Positions 35,145-48,272 of a stretch of DNA of 64,000 bases are shown piece after piece. A program made the translations under genes and the position numbers. Numbering within the stretch: position 1 is the stretch's first letter; every line of letters begins with the position of its first letter. The stretch is from Pholis gunnellus (Eukaryota > Chordata > Actinopteri > Perciformes > Pholidae), in assembly GCA_910591455.2 (NCBI GenBank), contig OU342808.1, positions 2,821,107 to 2,885,106 on the forward strand. The letters are read 5' to 3'. The notes under the pieces are model-generated. The model ran no database searches and had not been told where the DNA came from. It saw only the letters and a program-made list of their open reading frames with translations.

Positions 35145-37590
35145 CCTGCCTGCTTTGAGACTTAAGGCTTTCTCATTTGCCAGTCATGACTGTAAAATAT
35201 ACAGTATATGACCTCCAAGGATGATTTACGATTCCGCATGAGTTTATGCGATGATATTGTTACAATGTGAGTATTTTTTGGTTCATCAACCATATAACCT
35301 ATTTTGAAAACCAGGGTTCTGATATGGAAATGTCCCTGTGTGCTTTGGCTAATGATTAATTAATGTGGCTTTCCCAGTCATTTTGACACTAATAATCTTC
35401 TATACACACCACCTCATATCATTGAAAACATTACCAAATACCAATAATCCCATTATTGACTTTAGCAAATGATTTTCAAAAGAAAAGATTTTCAAATCCT
35501 CAAGAAAGGCCTGTCCTCCAAATATTCATACACAGCCACAACCTTTATATTTAACTAATTGGTTAATCTATACCACAGCTGTATGAACGGGTGAGAGCGC
35601 CAGGGCATCATGTTCCACAATAATTAAAGAATAGTGAGATTTAGGGCTAAACAGCCTGCATTCAGTGTCCTCGTGTTTGTCCTTGACCAAGCTGGGGCAC
35701 AACCACAACAAACCACTTAGAAAAGGGAAATTAAATAGAACAAATACAATAGCATGGAAAGAAATCAGACATGGCAGGGGTTTTCCTCAGTGTCATCCTA
35801 CAAGGTCAAAACAAAAAAACGAATTTATCTCTCTGATCCTTGAACAGCTTGTCAAAATTTACTCAAGAAAATAAGTTCAGTCTCCAAAATGACCTGCCTT
35901 ACCATTGCACTGAATGATATACTGTTTGAAGAGGATAATAAATCATAGCTGTTAACTCGTCTTATTGACTCATGCCCCCTGCTGGTATAATTTAAACACT
36001 GACTGACTATGTGTCTTTTCTTAAATTATTGAACCACAGGGTAGTACAAATGCAGACAATGTACATGTTTAAACATCTGCACACCACAAGGACACAAGTA
36101 GCCTACATACCACTCGTTAATAGTAAGACACGAATAGTAGACTCCCCCGTAGACAATAAGTAAGTAAACAAGTCAAATTGTCAGGGCGGCAATAATCAAA
36201 TGCTGTTCACCCTAAAGATACCCTTTTCTGATACAAGTAAAAAAAGAAGAAGTGATTTGACCCAATCTAGAGTGACACACACTGCCCCGTTCTAAATCTC
36301 TCAGTAAGCATTGTTTGATAGCAAAGTGTCCTGGCTCAACTCATGATGCTTTCACCTTAACACAACGAAGTGTTTTTGTGAAGTTCCCAACCTACCGAGA
36401 CAGCTTATTAACTACAGTATAACCTTATGACCTTCATTGCGTGGTCTTCCACTGGGCCTTATCTCAGTAAATGGAAAATGCTTCACAACATAAACCCCTA
36501 TTCTAGTCTCTTGGAATAGCATTACAGCTTCACAATATTCTGACCTACATTGTTTAGCAGATAAAGTGGCTTTTAAACATTTTAGGAGATACATTTTTTT
36601 TATATGTAGACTAAATAGGGTTACAGACAAGGAATATAGGCCAACAAATGGCCAAGCTCTCAAGCTCTCATTGTTGGTAGGAGATATATTTGGGCCAAAT
36701 TACATTGGTGATATGGTAACACATTTTAAAGTTATTATTATTATTAGTTTTGTAAGTATAGATGTTTCCGTTTTCGGCAATGCTTTACATTTAGACAAAC
36801 ACACAAAATAAGAATTAGCAAGGGATCATTTATTTTCTTAGTTATCTCTTGTCTTTATACTTTTACTTTACACTTAAGCATTTATCTGCAGTGAAAGCAA
36901 GGTTAACCTGGAGGAAGAAGGCCTGAGTGGATGGCTGCTTGGCCACTCTGGGTATCCTGTAAAGCCATTCCTAATGACTCCAGCAGGAAGCAAACGCACG
37001 ACTGGCAATATGCGGTACAGTTTTATTAATAGGCTTACAAGTATGGAATTAGGGAGTATCCTGAAAATAAAGGGAAAGCAACAAAATACGATTCTGGGGC
37101 TTCCTGCCATTCTATTTTAAAGTATCAAAAACACCCCCTAATAGACCAATCAAAACACTTTCTGCTTGACAAATTCTTTTCAAATGTGATTATTCTGATC
37201 CAAATTCCGTCTATAGCTTTACAATTTGTTTTAAACTTAATTTTAAAATGCAGCAGGGTCCATTCATACCACCGTAAGACCTAAGTTCCTGTGCAGATGC
37301 AGCAAGCCTAACCTCAGTCTACTCGAGAGTGCCGTGGTGAGCATTCAGATAAGCAGCAAAGAGATCAAACACCATTTGAAATCCCTCTGTCCAAGCAGCA
37401 GGAGCAGCAAACAACAGAGACAGATAGAGAGCTTGAGACTTCTCAGCCGTTTACAAGTTTGCCTTCAAGAGCAGCTATGATGTGCTAAATGCTCAGAAAT
37501 AGTCAAACTCAAAAGTTCATACGTGATCAACTTCTAACAAAAAAGTAATCTTTTCAAACGTATCAAGAGGAACAAATTCAAGACCATGTC
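35145..37590. other. Intergenic, nothing identified
   Basis: AT-rich, low information sequence. Short frames only and no named repeat. Confidence 0.5.
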
Positions 37591-37647
37591 TTCCACCACA
37601 CCTAAAAGGAAGCTTGTGGCATCAAACCAAATGAGGCCACAAGATCC

Positions 37648-38127
37648 TGGTGAACTTCTACCGCTGCACCATCGAGAGCATCCTTACAAGCTGCATCACA
37701 GTTCGGTACAGCAATTGCTCTGTCTCAGACCGGAAAGCACAGCAGAGGGTGGTAAAAACTGCCCAAAGCATCACTGGTACTCCACTCCCTGCCATCGAGA
37801 CCGCCCACCCCAAGCGCTGCCTGCGGAGGTCGTGCAGCATCGTCAGGGAACACCTCACACCCCGGCCGTAGACTGTTTGCCCTCCTCCCCTCTGGGAGGC
37901 GCTATAGGAGTTTCCGTTCCAGGACCAGCAGGGTCAGGAACAGCTTCTTCCCCTCAGCTATCACTTTACTAAACTCTGCACCACGGTGATAGCCCCCGTT
38001 TATCTAGCACATCGCACTGCACCGTTACTGCTTCTTTTTGCACTTCTGGGTCGATGCTAACACTGCATTTCGTTGTCGTAGTACTTGTACTCTATGCAAT
38101 GACAATAAAGTTGAATCTGAATCTGAA
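37648..38127 (+). mobile_element. 5'-truncated L2/Maui-like LINE 3' end
   Basis: Encodes the C-terminal end of a LINE reverse transcriptase polyprotein: FYRCTIESILTSCITVRY and RVVKTAQSITGTPLPAIE in one frame up to 37871. A frameshift then leads to FALLPSGRRYRSFRSRTSR and NSFFP in another. The 3' end is AATAAAG followed by a short TGAATC tandem tail, as in L2/Maui elements. Dead copy. Confidence 0.85.
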
Positions 38128-38129
38128 AT

Positions 38130-39400
38130 GGATTTATTTTTCAGCACTTCATCAGTCACAGCTACTGAGGTCACAAATCAGCATCTCTGACCTAATGCGC
38201 TATCGCCTGACTGTGACGCCATGTTCCATCTCAACAGTTTATGGTTTCTTTGTAAAAACCAATAAAGCCCATGGGATGAACTACTTAATCAGACATGCTA
38301 AATGTGCACAGCTCCCTTCCCCTGTAGTCTCATTCAAGATGGGAATTCTTCATAAATGAACGAGGTGCCCCAAACAATGATTGTATCAAAGTGCAGGATC
38401 AAAAGTCTACCTGCTGCAGCTGAAACCGTTTTCAGCACACACACTTATGTTGACCATCTTTATTAGCTGGCTGGTCAAGCTTTCAAGATATAATCTGCTT
38501 GCGTGATATCAAAAGAACTGCTACCTGAGATTTGTCCAAACCATAAAGAAAATGTCAGAGTCAGTTTGCCTCTATTGCGCCAAATCATTCAAACTTGACA
38601 TCGTCTTTGACATAAGGAGGAGATAAGCTAATCAACATAATCCAGACGACCGAAAATCATTCACAAGATCACATTTTAGCTCTGCAGGCCTTGCATGCCT
38701 TCACTGCAAAGGGAAGATTCTGAATCAGAATTCAAAGTTCATGCAGATTATTGCTGCAGTGGGGAACTCCTGGGAGCTTTATGAGCTTCTGCTCTGTGGT
38801 GCTGAGGAGTTCACCTGTCGCATCGAATGCTTTGGTCCTCTCAAGATAGTTGATAAGGAGAGAAAAAATAAAACCGGCACCCACATGGATGTGTCCTGCT
38901 ATGCCAGATGGCTAGTACACCACTGCTAGCTAACAAACTGTAGGATGTGGTAAGTGAGTGTTGTAACTGGCGATTGAGCAGCAGAAGCTATGTGCTTGAG
39001 GTAATGTGCTAGTGGAGTGGTTATGCTGAGGATGGCTCCAGTGCATCATCGAGCCATGATTTCAGACCTGCCCAATACATCGTGAAACAGTTAAAACTCT
39101 ACAACTCAGCACTATATATACAGTATATACAGCACCTGTTCCCCACCGAGTCCACCAGTGCTGCCAGGTGTGTCTGAAACAACCACGGCTATATTGTTTG
39201 ATGGAATAAATACAACCCACAATTGGCTAACCCCCCAGACTCCAGACTGCAAAAGTTTCACTTGCAAGTCTCACACAACAGATCCGCTCTCATTTGAATC
39301 TATGCAGATGTCTGCTCTGGCTCTGTGCAGGCGTGCGTCTCAGTCAGGTGGAAACCTCAGTTACTGAAAAGTGAAGTCAATGCTGAGGTGCTTTAACCTG
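38130..39400. other. Intergenic, nothing identified
   Basis: Mixed-composition sequence with no recognised coding motif or repeat family. Confidence 0.45.
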
Positions 39401-40060
39401 CATTCTCTCTAATGTCCATCAGGGGGCGACTCCTCTGGTTGTATAGAAGTCTATGAGAAAATGACTCTACTTCTCTCTTGATTTATTACCTCAGTAAACA
39501 TTGTAAACATGAGTTTATGGTCTCAATCTTCCAAAACATTCCAAACATGAATCTGTCCATTATTTTAATAGTTCAGTATTGAATGCAAGATAACAGGCAG
39601 TGCATGGTAGTGGCACTAATAGGCCATCACTCATTTTTCATTTCCACATTTATGTTTGAATTAAAACGTCAATTTGAATAACTTGTATGTATGACTATCA
39701 TGCAATTAACAGACAATGTTGATATTGGCATTGGTATCGGTTGAAGGTGTGTTTCTAAATGTCAGTGGCACGGCCCCCCTACTCACTGTACCTTCACATG
39801 TTTAAAATAACAACATGAATATATCAACCTGTGTATTATTTGAATATCTTAGTATTGAATGCACAATAAAGAGGTATGTTTATACATGGCATAGGCCCAG
39901 TTTAATATAAAACACAATCTTATACAATATATATAGTCGGGGGTCAGTTTGGGGGTCCTTGGCCTGAAAAACGTTGAAGACCCCTGAAATAGACCATAAA
40001 GCAGGGTATGCTTTAGGGCGCGGCTACCTTGTGATTGACAGGTCGCTACCGCTACCACGG
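39400..40060. repeat. Dispersed fish repeat interrupted by a hAT end
   Basis: GTCCATCAGGGGGCGACTCC with GAAGTCTATGAGAAAATGAC is one common percomorph repeat, and TGCTTTAGGGCGCGGCTAC with GTGATTGACAGGTCGC (as at 19430) follows near 40008. Between them, a stretch ending TCAGTTTGGGGGTCC...AAGACCCCTG at 39988 looks like the right end of a hAT whose left end is lost. Confidence 0.6.
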
Positions 40061-40479
40061 TGTCTCCTCGACACTCCTCCACAGTCCAAATAGTCACTTA
40101 GTCAGTGTATTTGTAAACTGTCTTTGTATTTTTACTCAGTATCCAGGTGTAGTGTGTGTTAGGAAGTTATGCTACAGGTCCACGAGGAAGTCAGAGCACA
40201 CCTTTTCACAGCTGATAACATTGTCCCGATAAACAGCGTTGTCACAGAAGCGTAGCACCCACTCTCTGGTTCAACCTCAGGTAAACACCGATAGCTCTAT
40301 CAGCACTTTCACCATAGTTTGCACTGTTATCGCCGTTAGCACCGTTAGCTATGAGCCGCCAGTTCAGCATCGACATATTCAGTGCCTATAAGACGCAGTC
40401 AATAAATGCTCTCAATCTCTATTGTACCTTTAATTACTCACCCTCGTAATTGTGGACGTAACTTCTTGATATGACATTA

Positions 40480-40730
40480 AATTACATTACAGTCACATTA
40501 CGCTTTTATCCAAAGCGACTTACAATAAGTATATTCAACACAGGTATTCAAGAGAACTAGGAGTCACCAGAAGTCATAAGTGCATCTCCTTTGTTAAACA
40601 AGCATCTAAGAGCATAAACCAGAGCAAACGTACAGTGCAGAAACAAACCAATACAATAAGTGCAACGAACTAATACGAATACAATAAGTGCTAAGTGGAA
40701 GGCTCAGGGTAGCACTACCTCATATGTACA
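40480..40730. repeat. Dispersed teleost repeat
   Basis: Contains CATTACGCTTTTATCC, then AAAGCGACTTACAATAAG, and a run of AATACAATAAGTGC-like units, a frequently seen fish interspersed repeat whose class I cannot fix. Confidence 0.6.
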
Positions 40731-41203
40731 CCTTGAACCTTTCTCCCGTTTGCTGTTGGGTGCAGGTGAAAGTAATAAACAACTATGTGTGTATGTCGTT
40801 GATATTTATCAGTGGTAAATCTTGAAGGCATTGCGAAAAACAAAGAAAAATGCCTTTGTTGATAGCCAGACTGAAAGAAGAAGGCTCGCCCTCCTGGCTC
40901 TGTGATTGGACAGTGAAACTGAATTCCTGATTGGAAATTATTTGTTAGTCTAAGCATCCCCATTGGATATTCAGAAGGAAGCGTCAAAATAAGGTCAAAA
41001 ATACAGTATATTCTGGCTGTGGCTCAGAGGAGAGGTTGAATGTGTAATGTTGTAAAAGCTGTATATGTAACTAATGTATCATATATACGAGTATGTTATA
41101 TGTTCTGTATTTATATGTATACATACATTTAATAATTACGTCAGTCGTCTTAGTATATGTTTGGCAGTTAGTTTACAAAAATCCAATAGGAAGAGCGTCG
41201 ATC

Positions 41204-41406
41204 TGATCCCCGATTGCTGAAATAGTGTATGAATGGGTGTGAATGTGAATACGTTGAGTCCTGATGGGCAGGTGGCACCTTACATGGAAGCCCCTGTCAT
41301 CAGTGTGTGAATGGGTGAACATGTAGTGTTAAAGATTAAATCTTTTTCAGTGGTCGGAACACTAGAAAGGCGCTACGCAAATATAAGTCCATTTACCATT
41401 TACCAT
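41204..41406 (+). mobile_element. SINE fragment (same family as 33218)
   Basis: Lacks most of the tRNA head but keeps GATGGGCAGGTGGCACC, the ATGAATGGGTG region, CAGTGGTCGGAACACTAG and GTCCATTTACCATTTACCAT. Confidence 0.8.
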
Positions 41407-42074
41407 GGTGTTTTCACAGGAATAGATGCAAGTGCACCAATGCATGTCATCAAAACTGTAACTTTGGAATGTCACCACCAACAGACATCAATAGGAGCGT
41501 AATAGATCATTTGTTTTGCTCCATTAGACTCTTACACAATGGTTTCAGATGTTCTTCACGTCCAGTCTGGTTTATTGGACGGAGTAGCAGAGGGGGGCGG
41601 GGCTTAGCGAAGCGTCAATTACTACATACATTTTTTCTGCTGTGAGCTGCTCCTTAATTTACTTTGTGCATTGCATTGTGGGAGAAAAGTGTACATCGTC
41701 TGGTTTTAGTATACTTGATTTTCTACTTTTTTGTGAACACACTATATATGCGAAACCAGAGGTGTATCAGTGTGGATCTACTGTGATGGGACGCAGAATT
41801 CTAGAAACCCTTTGACACAGTTGTGATTTGTTCTATGGTGAGCTCATAATGAAAAAGATTAGCATATTCTGTGCTCAGTTAAACACATTTCAGAATCCTA
41901 AACACTTAAGACTCCCACAAGTTACAAGTGTTGGTTGGCTCTTTACTAATCCTGTAATAGTAATCGTGTTTACATCTAGTTCAACATTCATATATTGTGA
42001 TAGTGAGTTCAGAACTGAATGGTAATAACTGAATGGAGAATGGTAATGGAGGAGAGAAGTCATGGGAAAAGCTG

Positions 42075-42697
42075 CAGTACATGAAGTACTCAGATTCTTT
42101 ACATGAGTAAAAAGTAGAAACATCACAGGGAAAAAATACTCATGTTCAAAATGTTACTTTCAGTAAAGATAAAGAATAATCAGCTAAATGTACTTTATTG
42201 TCAAAAGTAGAAATACTCATTATATTATAGATACTATTTATGTGTTATATCAATAGATCTTTTGTCAGATTATTATTAAAATATCTAATTTGTACACAGC
42301 ATTTCCAGTTTGTTGCTGGTTGAGGTGGAGTTCATTTTATTTTATGATTTAACATACAAAACATATGATCAGCTTAAAAAACGATTGTTACACTACCCAA
42401 CAATTTAGTAGTTCAAATCAGCTCCACCTTAAGCAGATGCAACATTTAGATGCTGCTTACATGTAAAGGATTCAGTAATAAGAAAAGTATTATATGATGT
42501 AGCCTACATACAAATATCATAAAAACATATAAATAATATGAAAATACTGATTCTATCAGAGTATTGTTTTTACTTTAAATAGTTTAAGTACATGTTGTTA
42601 ATAATCATTCTGAAATGTTGCAAGTATCTTTACTCGTAAAGGAATATTTTTACATACTTTACTGAAGTAAAGGATCTCAGTATTTCTTTTACCACTG
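42075..42697. mobile_element. Degenerate non-autonomous hAT-type repeat
   Basis: The left end CAGTACATGAAGTACTCAGA and the complement of the right end CAGTGGTAAAAGAAATACTGA match imperfectly, both leading into a CTTTAC...AGTAAA motif typical of a common fish element. No 8-base duplication is seen, so boundaries are tentative. Confidence 0.55.
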
Positions 42698-42899
42698 TAT
42701 ATGATAATAATGCAACATATTATGAGATCAACATACTTTATGTGAAAATCTTGAAACTAACTAGTCTAAGATTGTCCCATAAATGAAGTAGACTTGCAGT
42801 ATGAAGTATAAAATGGAAATTCTGAAGTAAAGAACCCCAAAATGACTTGAGTGGAGTATATTAGTAAACCTGGATTTTTCTCATTTATAGAAAGTAACA

Positions 42900-45570
42900 G
42901 GAGCAGCACAGAGACCAGTGATGCAAAATTGCCAGGACGTGTTACACCTGTGTCTGGCAGTAGATCCTCAGCAGCGTTCCTCTCTGGCTCACATAAGACC
43001 CTCTGGACCCCCTTGTACCACCCAAAACCTCTCTCCCCACACCACCAACCCAAATCACCCCTGGTGACTGGGCCGTCAGTCAGAGAACATGTGTTTACAG
43101 TACGTTGTTTCGGAAGCCATATTTTGTTGCTTAATGTTTTTATTTTGTATTTAAACAGGCAGCATAATTTAAAATGATACGAGTTAAGTATATAAATAAA
43201 TTACTCATCAAATACATTGATTCAAAGAAGGTAGACAGATCTAGCCCTATTTTTAGGCCTCTACTCGATAATTGCATACCCATACTAAAAAGAGTGTATT
43301 TCTCTAACTACAAGTTCTATTTTAATAATTTTGAGTTTTGTTCAGATGTGTAAATATCAGTGTATATGTTACTGGTTAAGAGTAAATGAAGATCGCACGA
43401 AGATGGAATGATGCATCTGCAAGTCTAAAACCTCTCCCAAATCATAGCACCTGTCAACAGTCTCTCTGCAAATTTTGACTTTGATAAAGTGAAGCAGAAC
43501 AAAATTAGAGAGGTTTTAGTACAGAGGTCAGACGAGGTCACCAAAATGGTGATTTTGGAACCAGCTGTTCCATTGTAATTTTATATACTATATAACTATA
43601 TATTTCACTTATTTTATCACTAATAGTGTTCAATCTATCCAAATACAGCAGTTTGGCTTCATTTTGAGAGCCTGAATTCTCTCTGAGCCCTGTTTATGTC
43701 TGTGATCCATGGAGCTTTCTCGTCTGCCTGCAGTTTCTCTGTGTCTATGTAGACGTAAGTCAGCAGCCCATTGGTCGTATTCAGTGAATGAATCCTCCTT
43801 CGTCGCGTTAGAGCCTATAGAATTGAGCTGGGATAACGTGGGAAAGATTGACAGCATCGCTAGCCAGTCAGAATCAAAACCGCGCTGTCTCTCGTGAAGC
43901 GTAAAATCTGATACACCGAAAGTAAAATCCCTACCCCCAGCTCCCCCGGGCTCAAAATCAACCCCTGTCCTCACGGAAGCAGATTCTACATCCGTAGAAC
44001 AGATATTTGCAACAATACCCGCGGATTTTATCCTTTGTCTGCACGAAAACAGCGAAAAGGTGAGCTGCGTTTGTGATTATTATCGCTAAAGCGGTTTGTG
44101 GTTCTGGTGCTTGTTGGCTGTATCTCTGTAATGGTTTCACGAAGAGACATATTGAAGATATCTTTGGAATCTGTGTCGAATTCTCTTGCTGGCTTGGTAG
44201 CTTTGTCCGGAGTGCGTAGCCGGCGGTCTCATGGCGAAAAATACATGATATTGTGGTAATTCTTTTAGTTGGTTGTTTTAGTTGTGTAGAATTGTGTTTG
44301 GAGTGTGTAAAAATGGCTTACATGATCTTGTAGCCCAGACTTCATTCTTTAACTGGGTATATAATATGTGTGTAATATTTCATTCCTTAAAAGTGCATTA
44401 TACGACACTGTACGCTAAACTTTCTTGATGAAACTCCAAATGGTCCGCGGTCGGGTTAAAGGATTTATTTAGATAAGCAGAGGTACATATATGAATACAA
44501 AAGTAATCACACCAGCAAATGAATAAATAATACGATACTTCTTTAGTTTTATTATATGCAATGGTTTAATACAATTTCTACAGTAAAATTTTTAGGCAGA
44601 GATTTCACTATAATTTGAATGTGATGTATTTATCTGGGAGGAATTCACAAACCTAAAAATAGCCAGTCTTTTATAAATTGATTATGAACAGCATTTTAAA
44701 AGGTATTTTTCAATATTCTGTGAAAAAGTCATTATCAGGACAGAAAATGCAAATTGAATAACACAAAGCAAAAAACATCATCTTAGCAGGGCACTTGTAA
44801 GAACTGCACAGCATTGAAGCAGAGGGTGGGGGCTGGGGTACATAACAAATCACCACCGCTTCTTGTCCTTGACAAGGTTCCTGATTTTGAACATTCTATT
44901 CTCGACAGCGCTCCTCTTATAACTTGCCTTTTGTGTTTCGTTTAACAATAGGACAACATTGTTAGTTAAGGCTAAACTTAATTGCAGCCTTGCTCGCTCT
45001 CAAATATATCTCCTGTGTCGTAATCCATCACAGTGGGCAGCAGCTCTTGAATGAACCCCTCGGTTTGCATAAATTCACGTGTTCTTGCTTAAAAGACATA
45101 TGGATTATACATTAACTAATGACTAAATTAATGTACTCTTATTGACTAGAATCTTCAATTCTTTAACTCGGTGTTAATGCAGAGCTGTTTTTCACTAAAC
45201 CCTGCTTATTTGTTGCAGCAGAGGCAGATAAACAACATAGGTTTCAAAACATTTTAAAACAGACTTACAATGAATTAGATCTAATACAGAAATAACTAAC
45301 ATTCACAAAGCACATCAGTTTGAGGAGCCGTACAAGACATTATTCAAAATTACCTTGCACGTTGTTGTTGAACAAGCAGTCAAGGCACAAGGAAACAGGC
45401 TTTAAATTCAAAAGTGTGTTTATTTTCCCAAAAGTTATTCAATAACAATCAGCTACAAATGAATTCATTAACAGAGTTATAGGGCCCCTATAAAAGAAGT
45501 CAACGAAACATAACTCTATTAAAGAATAAGGTTAACAAAACAAGACGTTAACTCCATTGACAAAAACCCT
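42900..45570. other. Intergenic, nothing identified with confidence
   Basis: The block 43680-44260 is less AT-rich and has CG dinucleotides, and may be part of a dispersed repeat or a regulatory block; it encodes nothing I recognise. The expected 3' LTR of the adjacent Gypsy element was not found here. Confidence 0.4.
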
Positions 45571-46077
45571 CTAGAATGAAACTGAGGGAAACCTATTTAC
45601 TGGCTGACAAAACCAACAAAAGCATAAAGGGGAGGACAAGCGAGAGTGGTAATCTGCTGTGCAGTTGTCCTTTCCTGGCGGATAATGAACCGGAATGGCT
45701 GCAATGCCAGGTACCATCGGAGAGCCACTGGAGAGTCTTGTGGTCTCTCTCCAGGGTGAACTCGCATCCCAGGAGGTAGTATTTGAAAGAGTCCAGACCC
45801 ACTTGATTGCTAGTGCCTTCTCTACCGTTGAGTACCGGACCTCCCTCTGGAACAGCTTGTGGCTTATAAAGGCCACTGGGTGTCGTCCCTCTGCAGGTCC
45901 CTGTAGGAGAACAGCCCCAAGACCCCTCTCCGAAGCATCAGTTTGAAGGATGAACTGTTTTTGAAAGTCGGGAATGTACAAGACTGGCCTGTTACCAAGT
46001 GACTGTTGGATGTCCTGAAAGGCTGCCTCTGCCACCTGTTTCCACTGGACCTGGTTTGGACATCTGGATCTAGTCAA
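45571..46077 (-). pseudogene. Gypsy RNase H domain remnant
   Basis: Contains FILQTDASERGLGAVLLQG and HPVAFISHKL, then RYSTVEKALAIKW, the standard Ty3/Gypsy RNase H order. Overlapping frames around 45600-45800 (YYLLGCEFTLERDHKTLQW) show a frameshift inside the domain. The domain ends near an ADYHSRL motif (family ADYLSR) and there is no integrase after it, consistent with the Gmr1 order. Confidence 0.85.
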
Positions 46078-46095
46078 ATCAGGTGAGCTGCATTC

Positions 46096-46818
46096 TTACC
46101 GATGGTAAATTCCTGCCATGCCCAGAAAGGACCGGAGTTGCTTCCTTGTCTCTGGCAGTGGACAGGACTCGATGGCATGGATTTTATTCACCTGTGATTT
46201 TATCACGCCATTCCCTATAACAAAACCTGGGTACTCTGTTTCAGCCTTGGCAAAGACACATTTTGATGAATTAATGGTCAGCACGGCAGACTGGAGACAC
46301 TCCAGCACCCTCCCCAGATGTTTAAGATGCTCCACCCAGGTGGTGCTGTAAATGACAATGTCATCAAGGTATGCTGCAGCAAAGTCTGACAGGTCACACA
46401 GTACTTGATCCATCAGCCTCTGGAACGTTGCTGGAGCACCATGCAGTCCGAAGAGCAGAACTGTGAATTGGAACAAACCCCATGTTGTCTGGAAGGGTGT
46501 CAGCTCTCTGGAGCGTTGACTGAGTGGTACCTGCCAATAGCCTTTGCAAAGATCTATGGCGGTTAGATACCTTGCCTTTCCCAGGTGCTCGATCAGGTCA
46601 TCAATCCAGTGAATAGGATATGAATCAAATTGTGAGATGGAATTTAGATACTTGAAGTCAATACAAAACTGTATGCTGCCATTTTTTGGAACCAAGAACA
46701 CTGGGTTGCACCACTCACTCTTTGATGACTCAATGATCCCCAGAGACAGCATCAGGTGGACTTCCCCCTTCAGCAAGGTCAGCAGACATTCAGGTATTCT
46801 GTAACTCAAGCGTCTCAC
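46096..46818 (-). pseudogene. Gypsy reverse transcriptase (Gmr1-like)
   Basis: A 240-codon open stretch. It starts at a YRIPECLL motif (family YRVPERLL), then a CIDFKYLN block, DLCKGYWQVPL, FGLHGAPATFQRLMD and the catalytic YLDD box, ending with RSFLGMAGIYHR before RNase H. The YLDD active site is intact in the fragment. It joins an integrase remnant upstream (46894-47094) and RNase H downstream (45571-46077), each in a broken frame. Confidence 0.9.
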
Positions 46819-46893
46819 ACTCCCTCTTTCAACACAATGTCATGCTTAACATGGTTTGTCCTTCCAGGAAGTTCTCACCTGGAGTTGCTTTCT

Positions 46894-47564
46894 TCAGGGA
46901 GGTGGCCATGATCCAAGGTCTACGGAAAAAGCTTTGGACAAGTACTGCTCCTCCACTTCTTCATCCTCTGGAACCCTCTTGATCACCAACACCTCTGCTT
47001 TCTTCTCAGGTCTCTCCACCCACTCCTTAAGTAGGTTCACATGTAGTACTCTACTGGAGCTAAGGTTCTGTGTTTTCCAAGATGGCCAGCCCACGGAACA
47101 GAGTGCCCCAAAGTCAGCACAGTTTCCCTAGCAGTTCTGGGCACCACCAACTGTATGTCTGATCCCTGCCGACGATAAAGGATACCACTTTTCAAGAAGA
47201 AGTCCTCACCACTGCAGGAGTCTTGGTCTGTTCCTTGTCCCTTCTCCCTAGCTCTCTGCAAAAGACGTGCTAATTTGGGGTCATTCTGTTCAATGACATT
47301 GTTAGGGTTTCTGAAATCCAAGGGCAGTTCAGGCTCAGGGCTAGAAGGTGGGGTTCCAACAGTATGGTGAAATTTCTCTTGCCTTCTCTCTCGGCGTGAC
47401 TTACAAGACTTCCCGGGTGCGGTCTCCAGATCTGCATCATAGAAAGTTAGGGCACTGAGTGTCTGAAAGGGATCCTCCACCTTCTTAGCTTGAGTTATGG
47501 TCACTGCCACGTTACATCTGTGGCTGGAATTCAATAAATCAAACAACACAGGCCTTTCCTCCAT
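46894..47564 (-). pseudogene. Integrase ends fused, catalytic core deleted
   Basis: In 47037-47564 a linker leads to VVPRTARETVLTLGHSVPWA and GHLGKHRTL, the HHCC end of a Gypsy integrase. Directly after comes SSRVLHVNLLKEWVERP and the acidic EDEEVEEQYL tail (46894-47094, another frame), which belongs at the integrase C-terminus. The DDE core and the second half of the zinc finger are missing. Confidence 0.75.
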
Positions 47565-47995
47565 GCTGCCACGTACACATCAGCCAGTTTATCGGCTTCA
47601 GCAGCAAAACCTGGGTTACGCTCTTTAATCCAGACCTGCAGCTCAGGAGAAAGCATTCTCAAGTACTGCTCCAAGATTAGGATTTCACCAATTTACTGAA
47701 CCGTTTTACCTTTTGGGTTAATCCACTCCTTCAACTGTGCATACAACTCATTTGGGTTCTCCTCAGGCCTTATTTAAAGGGAGCGGAATCTCAGCCAATA
47801 TGTCTCAGGGTTAATATCATATTTATGGAGAATGGCTCTTTTGACTTTATCGTAATCAAGAGAATCATCAATATCCATGTGTACATATGCACCCCTAGCT
47901 TTGCCAGAAAGTAATGGTATGAGATGAAAGCCAGTGCAATACGTTCAAAAGTGATTAAGAAATGTTCAACATCATATAGTAAAGCAGTTTAGTGG
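47565..47995 (-). pseudogene. SCAN-like gag capsid fragment (element A)
   Basis: Translated piecewise on the minus strand, it gives VEHFLITFERIA, LLSGKARGAYVHMD, AILHKYDINPETYWLRFRS, LYAQLKEW and LRMLSPELQVWIKERNPGF, the order of a Gmr1-like Gypsy capsid related to the SCAN domain. Stops and a short frameshift near 47775 and 47695 interrupt it. It leads straight into the pre-integrase linker, so nucleocapsid and protease are absent. Confidence 0.65.
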
Positions 47996-48272
47996 ATTCC
48001 TGTTCTATAAACCCATTGTACCTTGTTTAGTTCAGAAGGACTTTCCATAGTGAGCAACAATATCTGTTGCTTGTCATTTTCTCATTTTTGGTCTCACCTG
48101 CCAAGTAAGTTTTGTTTTGGATATTTCTTGATTAAAATCCCCATTTATCATCCTTCTGCTCCCCGTGTCTACCTGTATTTGGATCCATCCTCAGTTGTCT
48201 TTTTGCCTCACCGTAACAGAATGAACCAACCTAAATATAGATTTAAGATCTGAGTTATCTGAGTTGTCTTTG

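Larger units (their letters stand above)
45571..48000 (-). mobile_element. Gmr1-like Ty3/Gypsy retrotransposon body, decayed
   Basis: Reading the minus strand the order is gag capsid fragment (about 47990-47590), linker, integrase zinc-finger end, integrase tail, reverse transcriptase, RNase H. Integrase before reverse transcriptase is the order described for Gmr1-like elements of deuterostomes. Several stops and frameshifts, loss of the integrase core and absence of a protease and zinc knuckle show it is dead. No matching 3' LTR was found below 45571. Confidence 0.85.

Noticed and set aside
43630..43974. 114-codon minus-strand frame
   Set aside because: No domain resemblance; composition fits a non-coding GC-richer block.
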